DNA from: Gemmatimonadota bacterium
Lineage (GTDB): Bacteria; Gemmatimonadota; Gemmatimonadetes; Longimicrobiales; Gaopeijiaceae
Assembly: GCA_026706635.1 (NCBI GenBank)
Contig: JAPOYJ010000075.1
Coordinates: forward strand, 1-64,000
Reading direction: 5' to 3'
DNA: 64,000 nt
This document shows, piece by piece, positions 46,313-53,477 of the stretch. The stretch's first letter is position 1. Every line of letters begins with the position of its first letter. The translations under genes were made by a program, and so were the position numbers. The notes below the pieces were generated by a model. That model saw nothing but the letters and a program-made list of their open reading frames with translations. It did not search any database and had not been told where the DNA came from.

Positions 46313-48659
46313 AAAGACCGACTCGTCCCTCTAGAACAAGCCGGGTGAGCGGAGTGCCGTCGGGGTCGAACGCCCGCTCGCCGACCAGGTGAACGACGCC
46401 GGTGCGCAGGGCGTACCCCATCTCGACCCGTATCTGGTCCGGGTGCAATCGGTGGCCCATGGCCTTGGCGCCCGCGGGCTTCGCCGCGGCTTCCGTCCAG
46501 AGGCGCCGAATGTCGGAGGCCACCTCCCCCCATGCGGGCACGACCGAGATCGAGAGCCCTGACGGCCGACGACCGGGGCGGACGCTCAACTCGACGCCGA
46601 CCCCCCAGTCGCTCAGATCCGAATCCTGATGCGCCACCACCGTGCGTCCCCGAGCGCCGAGAGTCACCCCCAGCGGTGCATACGCCAGAGCCAGGTCACC
46701 GGCGACCCCCGCCCCCACGCCCGTCTCCGCGTCGCCCCCGTCGACTCGCACCCCCACCTCCACATTCGCCGAGAGCGCGGTCGAGCCCCCATCGATCCGA
46801 CCGCTCAGCTGCGGCGCGATCCGCACTCGCCGCGAGACGGCGTCGAGCGCATCGATGCCCTCCGCGTCCAGTGTCGAGATCGTCGTCTGGAAGGCATCCG
46901 CCCTGATCGACAGGAACCTCGAGAATCGCTTGCGTACCCCCCCGGCGCCCATGGTCAGACGCAGGTCGGTTGCAAGCACTCCGCCCTGGTCGTCGAGGTC
47001 GGCGTCTCCCCACCCGAAGCCAGCTGTAGCCCACGCATCGATGTCGCGTGGCGACCACTTCAGGTAGGGGTGCACGCCGGTGATCCGCGCCTCCAAGGTG
47101 CCTTGGCCATTGACGCCGCTCTCGAAGTCGATCGAGGCCGAGCTGCGTGAGCCGGCCAACCCGAGAGCGACCCCGCTCGGGCGCTGGTAGTCGCCACCGA
47201 CGAAGGCGGTCACGGAGGATCCGTCCACGGTGAAGTCTTCTTCCGGCGTGCCCTCGAAGCCACCGGATCCGACCCTCGCCCAGAGGGTCAGCCCGCCGTG
47301 CGCCACCTGCGCGGAGCTGCCCGACGCCAGCGCCGAGAGCCTCAGGCGGTCGCCCGGGGAGCTCGGCAGAGCCTGCCCGCCGCGATCCCATCCAGACCCC
47401 TCCTGGTAGGCGGCAGTCCCGCGCTGGGCAGCGTGCGCCAGCCTCCCGGCCGTGCGCCACATCCCGCCGAAGCCAATCACGTCGGCGGCCTGGGCCAGCA
47501 CTTCCGTCGTCGAGCAGCCGCCCACCGCGCAGTCGAGAGAGCGGTCGCCGAGGCGCAGGTGGCTGCCACCCGCGATATCTGCGCCGCCCTCCCAGTGGTC
47601 GACAGGATCCAGACGCTGGGCGATCGCGTCCGCCGCCGCCGTCCCGATCGTGCGCCCAAAGGCCGAGAGGGTGCGCCTAAGCGTTCTCTCGCGATCGGCG
47701 GCGCTGATCGTCACGGTCACCGCAAGGGTCTCTGTGGCCGATAGCCCCCCGGGATCGAAGGCCGTGACCTGCACCTCCGCCCTTCCCACGGACCTGGCGA
47801 CGAGAGTCAGAAGACCCCCGAACATCTCTGCACTCACAACCGAGGGGGTCCCGAGTACGATCGCCTGGTAGCCGAGCTCGTCGCCGTCGGGGTCGATGAA
47901 GTGCCCGGGGAGATGCATCTCGCGCGAGGTGCCGACCTCGAACACGACTGGCGGAATTGCCAACGTCGCGGGCGCCTCGTTTACGTCTCGAAGTGCGACC
48001 GTGATCGCGGCCGAATCCGAGAGGCCGCCCCCGTCGGTCGCCGTCACCGTCATTGAGAGCTCCTGGGGCCCGCCCTCGAAGTCCTCGCCCGCCCCGACGT
48101 ATCTCACCCGGCCCCGGTCGTCGATGTCGAAACCACCTGCCGCCTCGCCCGCAAGGGAGTAGCGGAGCCGACTCCCGGCGTCCTGATCTCTGGCCCTGAC
48201 CGTCCCCACGGCAACTGGTCCGGCCCGATTCTCTGCGAGCGAGAAGGCGTAGAGGTCGCGCTCGAAGGTCGGCATCTCGTTCACATCCTGCACGGCCACC
48301 TCGACCTGGGCCGTAGCGTAGAGACCGTCGGAGTCGGTCGCCCGCACCGAGAGCTCGAAGTTCTTGCGTCCGCCCTCGAAGTCCTCGCCCGAGCCGCTGT
48401 AGCGCACCACCCCGCCCGCATCGATCGAGAAGCGGTTCCAGCCGCCCGTCAGCCGGTAGGTGACCGGGCCGCCCTCAGGGTCCGTCGCCACGACTGTGCC
48501 GACGGTGTGGCTGGTCAGGTTCTCCGGCAGCTCGAAGGAGTAGGAGCCGCGGGCGAATTCCGGCGGCTCGTTCGTCTGGGCAACGAGCGGCGAGCTGCCG
48601 AGCCCGCTCAGGGCGGCTGCAAGCGCGGCCGAGAGCAACGTGAAGCGCGGGTAGCGCAT
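46311..48659 (-). CDS. Autotransporter-type protein with cadherin-like repeats
   Basis: 782 aa. Signal peptide [28 protein letters not shown]. Two cadherin-like domains follow, each with a DFEGG loop ([32 protein letters not shown]) and D-x-N-E linkers ([16 protein letters not shown]), then an Ig-like domain with FIDPDGDE. A linker with a CAVGGC pair leads to an outer-membrane beta-barrel of about 300 residues ([14 protein letters not shown].. LEGRVGL). ATG 48659 follows AAGGAAAGG. Probably displays the cadherin-like part on the cell surface or passes it through; adhesion is a reasonable guess. Divergent from the next gene. Confidence 0.82.
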   Translation of the reverse strand: MRYPRFTLLSAALAAALSGLGSSPLVAQTNEPPEFARGSYSFELPENLTSHTVGTVVATDPEGGPVTYRLTGGWNRFSIDAGGVVRYSGSGEDFEGGRKNFELSVRATDSDGLYATAQVEVAVQDVNEMPTFERDLYAFSLAENRAGPVAVGTVRARDQDAGSRLRYSLAGEAAGGFDIDDRGRVRYVGAGEDFEGGPQELSMTVTATDGGGLSDSAAITVALRDVNEAPATLAIPPVVFEVGTSREMHLPGHFIDPDGDELGYQAIVLGTPSVVSAEMFGGLLTLVARSVGRAEVQVTAFDPGGLSATETLAVTVTISAADRERTLRRTLSAFGRTIGTAAADAIAQRLDPVDHWEGGADIAGGSHLRLGDRSLDCAVGGCSTTEVLAQAADVIGFGGMWRTAGRLAHAAQRGTAAYQEGSGWDRGGQALPSSPGDRLRLSALASGSSAQVAHGGLTLWARVGSGGFEGTPEEDFTVDGSSVTAFVGGDYQRPSGVALGLAGSRSSASIDFESGVNGQGTLEARITGVHPYLKWSPRDIDAWATAGFGWGDADLDDQGGVLATDLRLTMGAGGVRKRFSRFLSIRADAFQTTISTLDAEGIDALDAVSRRVRIAPQLSGRIDGGSTALSANVEVGVRVDGGDAETGVGAGVAGDLALAYAPLGVTLGARGRTVVAHQDSDLSDWGVGVELSVRPGRRPSGLSISVVPAWGEVASDIRRLWTEAAAKPAGAKAMGHRLHPDQIRVEMGYALRTGVVHLVGERAFDPDGTPLTRLVLEGRVGL

Positions 48660-48787
48660 GACACCTTTCCTTGCCACGGGGACGCGGGCGCCGCAAAGGC
48701 CGTCTGGCGAACGGTCGAGTAGCCGGGATGCTGCCGACCAGCCTGCGAGACTACCACGATCAGGAGAGAATGGAAACGGTTGTAGTA

Positions 48788-48807
48788 GCGCGAAGCAACC
48801 TTCGCGC
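48788..48807. other. Hairpin in divergent intergenic region
   Basis: GCGCGAAG-CAAC-CTTCGCGC is a perfect 8-bp stem with a 4-base loop between the two divergent genes. With no T-tract on either strand it could be an operator or an mRNA leader structure. A TATGAT at about 48832 may be a -10 element for the rightward gene. Confidence 0.45.
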
Positions 48808-48896
48808 GGGCGCGAGCCACCGGATTTCCTTATGATTGTAGGGGTGCGCGACGGGGGCCCCACAGATACGGGCTCGAGCATCTGGGAGCGACGGCC

Positions 48897-50030
48897 ATGA
48901 TCAGCCGGACGAATCGAAGTCGGATTGGGGACAGCCAGCGGTGGGGCGTGCACCACCACTTTGCGGCCCTCCTTGCCGTGGTGCTCGCGCCCGCCGTCGC
49001 CTTCGCCCAGGAGCCGGTCTCGATCACGGGCCGGGTTGTGGATGTCGCGACGGGCGATCCGATCGCTGGGGTAGAGGTGGTGCTGGCCTCCAGAGAGGAC
49101 GCGCTCCAGCCCGGCCTCCTCTTTCACACGGACGACCAGGGCGAGTTCTCGGTCGCGAGCCTCCAAGCCGGCATGTACCGGCTAGAGCTCTCGCACCCGC
49201 TCTACAATCCCTCGGTGGGCGACTTCAATGTGATGCGGTCGGGGGGGTTCCAGACCTCGATGCAGCCTGTCGGGCACCAGGAGGGCGGAGAGCTCGTGAC
49301 CGGGATCGTAGGCGTGCTGACCGACGCCGAGTCGGGCGAGCTGATCTCGGGCGCGGTGGTGCGCACGGGGCAGGGGAACCGGGGCACTCTCACCGACCCT
49401 CGGGGCGAGTTCATCATCGAGGATCTCATCGCGGGGCAGTATGTCGTCGAATTCGCGATGATCGGGTACGCTCCCCGTGCCGACACCATCCGGGTTACCG
49501 GCGGGCGGGTGACGCACGTGCGGGTGTCGATGGCAGTCGACCCGCACGCGCTCGATCCCCTCGAGGTGACGGTGGAGAGGCGCGAGGTGAAGCTCCAGCA
49601 GGTTGGGTTCTACAACCGCCGGGAGATCGGCTTCGGGAAGTACCTCGACCGCGAGGAGATCGAGCGGAGGGGTCCCTACGAGTTCACCGACCTCTTCATG
49701 GGGATGCCGGGGGTGGAGATCTACCCCGACCCCCAGAACGGGCTGCAGAAGTACGTGGTGCTCCGGACCGGGAGGCTGCAGCTCCCAACCTCCACCGGTT
49801 ACAACCGCTGCTTCCCCCGTATCTACATTGACGGCCTGCTCACGGCCCACGGGGGCGACGAGCCCGGGAATATCGACAGCTTCCTGGACACGAACGTGAT
49901 CGCTGGGGTGGAGATATACTCCTCGACGGCGGGTCTTCCGCCGCAGTACCAGGGTAGGTTCGCTGGCTGCGGCGTCATCTTGGTGTGGACCAGGGTGACG
50001 GGAAGGGCCCAGCCGAGCTCCACCCGCTAG
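48897..50030 (+). CDS. Carboxypeptidase-regulatory-like plus TonB-plug protein without barrel
   Basis: 377 aa. Signal peptide HHHFAALLAVVLAPAVAFAQ, then two carboxypeptidase-regulatory-like repeats (ITGRVVDVATGDPIAGVEVVL; GVLTDAESGELISGAVVRTG), and a plug-like domain (YLDREEIERRGPYEFTDLF, IYIDGLL, VIAGVEIYSSTAGLPPQYQG) ending GCGVILVWTR. This is the N-terminal architecture of TonB-dependent receptors, but the 500-residue barrel is absent; such stand-alone forms are seen in Gemmatimonadota. The ATG follows GGGAGCGAC. Role unknown. Confidence 0.82.
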   Translation: MISRTNRSRIGDSQRWGVHHHFAALLAVVLAPAVAFAQEPVSITGRVVDVATGDPIAGVEVVLASREDALQPGLLFHTDDQGEFSVASLQAGMYRLELSHPLYNPSVGDFNVMRSGGFQTSMQPVGHQEGGELVTGIVGVLTDAESGELISGAVVRTGQGNRGTLTDPRGEFIIEDLIAGQYVVEFAMIGYAPRADTIRVTGGRVTHVRVSMAVDPHALDPLEVTVERREVKLQQVGFYNRREIGFGKYLDREEIERRGPYEFTDLFMGMPGVEIYPDPQNGLQKYVVLRTGRLQLPTSTGYNRCFPRIYIDGLLTAHGGDEPGNIDSFLDTNVIAGVEIYSSTAGLPPQYQGRFAGCGVILVWTRVTGRAQPSSTR

Positions 50031-50085
50031 CGGCAGCCCCTGGACAGACCAGCCACGGAGTTCGAGCGCCGCTCGCAGCCGGTTG
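50031..50085 (-). repeat. Interspersed composite element, copy 8 (partial)
   Basis: CGGCAGCCCCTGGACAGACC follows the stop codon directly, then GCCACGGAGTTCGAGCGCCGC, a diverged right arm. No AT-rich core. It runs in frame into the arginase coding sequence and occupies its expected start. Confidence 0.65.
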
Positions 50086-50987
50086 CCCCGCGCGACATCG
50101 CGCTCGTCTCGGTATCGATCGACCTGGGGGCCGGACGGAGAGGGGTCGACATGGGTCCGTCGGCGCTCCGGATCGCGGGCGTCACCTCGGAGGTCGAGGC
50201 GATAGGCCACCGCGTGATCGAGTGCGGGACGATCACCGCCGGGGGACTCGAGACGGCAGCTGCGGGTCAGGGGGGGCTTCCCTATCTCGACGAGATCGCC
50301 GCGGTGGCCGAGCGAATCCGGGCCGCCGTCGGGGAGGGGCTGGCACGCGGCTGTACCCCGCTCGTGCTGGGCGGCGACCACTCGATCTCGATCGGCTCGG
50401 TCGCGGCCATCGCCCAGCACCGCCGCTCCCTAGGGGAGAGGATCGGGCTAATCTGGGTGGACGCGCACGCCGACATGAACCGACCCCACACGAGCCCCAG
50501 CGGGAACATCCACGGAATGCCGCTCGCAGTGCTCCTGGGGTACGGAGACCCGCGCCTAACGAGCCCGAACCCGTCGGTGAGGCCCGAAAACGTCAGCGTG
50601 CTGGGTGCCCGCCAGCTGGATCCTGGCGAGAAGCGGCTCATCGGAAGACTTGGGGTGCGGGTCTTCACGATGACCGAGATCGACGAGGTGGGCATCGGCG
50701 CCTGCATGGACGAGGCGGTCGAGCGGGCGACGGCCGACACCGTCGGCTTCCACCTCTCGCTCGACCTGGATGCGCTCGACCCTCGTCTCGCGCCTGGCGT
50801 GGGGACCCCGGTGAAGGGCGGCCTCACATACCGGGAGGGACACCTCGTCTGCGAGAAGGCGGCCCGCTGCGGGCGCCTCCTCAGCCTCGAGGTGGTCGAG
50901 CTCAATCCGGTGCTCGACGACCGCAACCACACGGCCCAGCTCGCCGTCGGGCTGGTTGCCTCGGCGCTGGGGCGGACCATACTGTAG
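50040..50987 (+). CDS. rocF: Arginase (start codon uncertain)
   Basis: Manganese enzyme hydrolysing arginine to ornithine and urea. Metal-binding motifs are complete: GGDHSISIG, WVDAHADMN and SLDLDALDP; SGNIHGMPLAVLLG is the arginase signature. The conserved N-terminal block (IALVSVSIDLGAGRRGVDMGPSALR) lies upstream of the first in-frame ATG (50151), and no ATG, GTG or TTG precedes it: the frame is open back to the previous gene's stop through a repeat copy. I give CTG 50040 as the earliest possible start. Starting at ATG 50151 would lose the first strand and probably the activity. Either an unusual start is used or the insertion damaged the gene. Confidence 0.8.
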   Translation: MDRPATEFERRSQPVAPRDIALVSVSIDLGAGRRGVDMGPSALRIAGVTSEVEAIGHRVIECGTITAGGLETAAAGQGGLPYLDEIAAVAERIRAAVGEGLARGCTPLVLGGDHSISIGSVAAIAQHRRSLGERIGLIWVDAHADMNRPHTSPSGNIHGMPLAVLLGYGDPRLTSPNPSVRPENVSVLGARQLDPGEKRLIGRLGVRVFTMTEIDEVGIGACMDEAVERATADTVGFHLSLDLDALDPRLAPGVGTPVKGGLTYREGHLVCEKAARCGRLLSLEVVELNPVLDDRNHTAQLAVGLVASALGRTIL

Positions 50988-51017
50988 GCCCCCGCAGGTG
51001 CTGCCTTGCACCTTTCC

Positions 51018-51101
51018 GCCGGGGTGGTGAAATCGGCATACACAGGGGACTTAAAATCCCCCGGGAGCAATCCCATGCGGGTTCGAGTCCCGCCCCCGGC
51101 A
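51018..51101 (+). tRNA. tRNA-Leu(UAA)
   Basis: 84-nt class II tRNA. Acceptor GCCGGGG pairs with CCCCGGC; D-arm GTGGTGAAATCGG; anticodon stem GGGGA/TCCCC with loop CTTAAAA (anticodon TAA at 51052-51054); a long variable arm; T-arm GCGGGTTCGAGTCCCGC; discriminator A. CCA is not encoded. Same strand as arginase and mscS. Confidence 0.95.
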
Positions 51102-51106
51102 CTCCT

Positions 51107-51133
51107 GCCGAGCGAGCCGTGCGAGCGCTCGGC
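51107..51133 (+). terminator. Possible terminator hairpin after tRNA-Leu
   Basis: GCCGAGCG and CGCTCGGC form an 8-bp stem around an 11-base loop, starting 5 bp after the tRNA. No U-tract follows, so termination is only suggested by position. Confidence 0.3.
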
Positions 51134-51214
51134 GGCGCTCAGCGAGCCATGAGCGGCAGTCGTCGGAGTGCTCGACTCCATCGTGAATGCTACAGGAAGC
51201 GAGGCTAGCGAGAG

Positions 51215-52474
51215 GTGAATCCCCAGAACTCGGCCAACTGGCCACTGATCGTGGCCAGCTTCCTGGTCGTTGCGTCGGTGGTGTGGATCGTGGGCTCCAG
51301 GCTGATCCGGCGCCAGGTGAAGAGGATGACGCGGCGTGGCGCCGAGAGGGAGGAGGAGATCGGCTGGGAGGACCGCCTCAGCGAGCACCACTTCTTCCGG
51401 CGCATGGCGCTCGTCGTTCCCGCGGTGGCCGTCTACCTGGGCGCCGAGTCGACGCTCGGCTACCTGAGCGTCTCCGGGCAGTTCCCCGACGAGCTCGGGG
51501 TGGCGGGGGTGGTGGTGCGCCGCATAGCCGGAGCGCTGGCGGTCTTTGCGGTCGCGAGGGCGTTCCAGGCGCTCCTGGACGCCGCCGACGACATCTACAA
51601 CGACAGGTGGGCCGAGGCCAAGACGAGGCCGATCAAGGGCTACCTGCAGCTCGTAGCTCTCGCGGCGTGGATCGTGGCGGTCGTCGTGATCGTGGCGATC
51701 GCGATCGGGCAGTCTCCGGTCACCTTCCTCACCGGGTTGGGGGCGCTGGCGGCGGTGCTGATGCTCGTCTTCCGCGACACGATCCTCTCGCTCGTCGCGA
51801 GCGTCCAGATCAGCTCGAACGACATGATCCGGATCGGCGACTGGGTGAGCGTCCCCCAGGCGAACTGCGACGGCGAGGTCGTCGAGGTCGCCCTGCACAC
51901 CGTCAAGGTGCAGAACTGGGACAAGACGATCTCGACGATCCCCACCTCCAGGTTCATCACGGAGTCCTTCCGCAACTGGCGGGGGATGTCCGAATCGGGG
52001 GGGAGGCGGATCAAGCGCTCGCTCTCGATCGACATGAACTCGGTGCGCTTCCTGACCGAGAAGGAGGTGGCGGAGCTCTCGCGGCGCGAGCTGCTGGTCG
52101 ACTACATGCGCGAGGCCGTCGGATCGATCACGCGCTTCAACAGCGCCAAGGCATCCGGCGAGGAGGGGGTCGAACCGGAGATCCGCCGTCTCACCAATCT
52201 GGGCACCTTCCGGATCTACGTCCTCAGGTACCTGCAGGCGAACCCCCGGACCCACAAGGAGATGACAACGCTGGTGCGCCAGCTCGACCCCCGCCCCGAG
52301 GGTGTGCCGATCGAGGTCTACTGCTTCTCGAAGAACACCGAGTGGGCTAAGTACGAGGCGCTCCAGGCGGACATCTTCGACCACCTTATCGCCGTGCTCC
52401 CGGAGTTCGGGCTGCGCCCCTTCCAGGCGCCTACCGGCAGCGACTTCAGGAGGGTGCTGGCGGCCGGGGCCTAA
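51215..52474 (+). CDS. Mechanosensitive ion channel, MscS family (YbdG-like)
   Basis: 419 aa. Several N-terminal membrane segments (LIVASFLVVASVVWIVGSRL; RMALVVPAVAVYLGAESTLGYL; VVRRIAGALAVFAVARAF), then the pore helix and beta domain (GLGALAAVLMLVFRDTILSLVASVQISSNDMIRIGDWV, TVKVQNWDKTISTIP). The insertions in the C-terminal half and the ISSNDMIRIGDWV sequence fit the YbdG/MscM branch. Opens under osmotic downshift. GTG 51215 follows GCGAGAG. A decayed scrap of a second copy of its C-terminal part occurs at 55960-56090. Confidence 0.88.
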   Translation: MNPQNSANWPLIVASFLVVASVVWIVGSRLIRRQVKRMTRRGAEREEEIGWEDRLSEHHFFRRMALVVPAVAVYLGAESTLGYLSVSGQFPDELGVAGVVVRRIAGALAVFAVARAFQALLDAADDIYNDRWAEAKTRPIKGYLQLVALAAWIVAVVVIVAIAIGQSPVTFLTGLGALAAVLMLVFRDTILSLVASVQISSNDMIRIGDWVSVPQANCDGEVVEVALHTVKVQNWDKTISTIPTSRFITESFRNWRGMSESGGRRIKRSLSIDMNSVRFLTEKEVAELSRRELLVDYMREAVGSITRFNSAKASGEEGVEPEIRRLTNLGTFRIYVLRYLQANPRTHKEMTTLVRQLDPRPEGVPIEVYCFSKNTEWAKYEALQADIFDHLIAVLPEFGLRPFQAPTGSDFRRVLAAGA

Positions 52475-52549
52475 GCGACGGATAGGAAGACCGGGGTCTG
52501 AGGCCGGTGCGGGGACACCGCGGAGGAGATTGGGGCGCTGATCTAGGGT

Positions 52550-52858
52550 TTGGTCGAGATCGCGCTAGCCCCCGATTCGGTCCTGCGCGAGCTGGGCGCG
52601 CGCCTGAGGGCGCTCCGGCTCCAGCAGAATCTGCGCGTCCAGGATCTGGCCGCCGACTCGGGCGTGAGCCCGCGCACCATCGACCGTTTGGAGGCCGGGC
52701 ACAGCGTCGGCACCGAGAACCTGGTTCGCGTCATGCGCGGACTGGGTCGCCTCCAGGCCTTCGAGGCGTTCGTTCCGCTGCCCGAAGTATCTCCGTATGA
52801 GATCGCGCGACTGCGGGGCAAGGTGCGCCAACGGGCGTCCAGGCGTGCCCGTGACTGA
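52550..52858 (+). CDS. XRE-family regulator, HipB-like antitoxin
   Basis: 102 aa with a lambda-repressor-like helix-turn-helix (LRALRLQQNLRVQDLAADSGVSPRTIDRLEAGHSVGTENLVRVMRGLG). It sits directly in front of, and overlaps by 8 bp, a broken hipA gene, the usual order for HipBA toxin-antitoxin modules, in which HipB represses the operon and neutralises the HipA kinase. The TTG start at 52550 has a weak ribosome site, so the true start could be elsewhere. With no intact toxin, it may now be a stand-alone regulator. Confidence 0.7.
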   Translation: MVEIALAPDSVLRELGARLRALRLQQNLRVQDLAADSGVSPRTIDRLEAGHSVGTENLVRVMRGLGRLQAFEAFVPLPEVSPYEIARLRGKVRQRASRRARD

Positions 52859-53384
52859 CTACGCGGTCGCCAGGGTCAGCCTGTGGGGGCGGGACGTCGG
52901 CATGCTGGGCGAGTCCTCGACCGGGCGGGTGACGTTATATCATGCAGGTCGGGGGCAGCGCGGGAGGTGCCCGCCCTAAGGCGCTCGTTCTCTGGAATCG
53001 GTCGGCCAACCGCATCCGCTCGGGATTCGTCCGCCCCGAACCCGGCGAAGAGGCATGGCTCATCAAGTTCGACGGCGTGACGCGGGATTCGGCCGGACGG
53101 GGCATGCGCGGAGAAAGACAACCCGGCCCCTGGGGGCGCATCGAGTACGCGTACTCGCGCATGGCGAGCAACGCGGGCATCCGCATGGCCGAGTCCCATT
53201 GCGTGGCATCGCGCGGAGCGATCTGCTGCAGGTGGGGAGGAGCTACGACCTTCCGGAGGACGGAGGCACGGTCATCGACCAAGTGGTCGATTCACTGGGC
53301 CGCTGGCGCGAATACGCCTCGGCCGCCGGGGTTCCCGGCAGCATGGCGGAGCACTTGGAGTGCAGGTTCGAGCGGTTCCCCTGA
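52851..53384 (+). pseudogene. HipA-like toxin kinase, degraded
   Basis: Pieces of HipA in different frames: the start VTDYAVARVSLWGRDVGML (GTG 52851, overlapping hipB), then a jump to QVGGSAGGARPKALVLWN (from about 52943), KFDGVTRDSAG and RIEYAYSRMASNAGIRMAES, and finally the C-terminal end (VVDSLGRWREYASAAGVP..AEHLECRFERFP) in another frame. About 100 residues of the N-terminal part and most of the kinase core are missing. Not functional. HipA kinases normally phosphorylate glutamyl-tRNA synthetase or another target to stop growth. Confidence 0.75.
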
Positions 53385-53477
53385 GGGGCCGGTGATCGTC
53401 CGCAACCGCGGCCAACGAACACGGGCTCCCGACGCTGGCGAAGATCGAGCGATGCAGGCTCGGGCGGGCTCCCCGCC

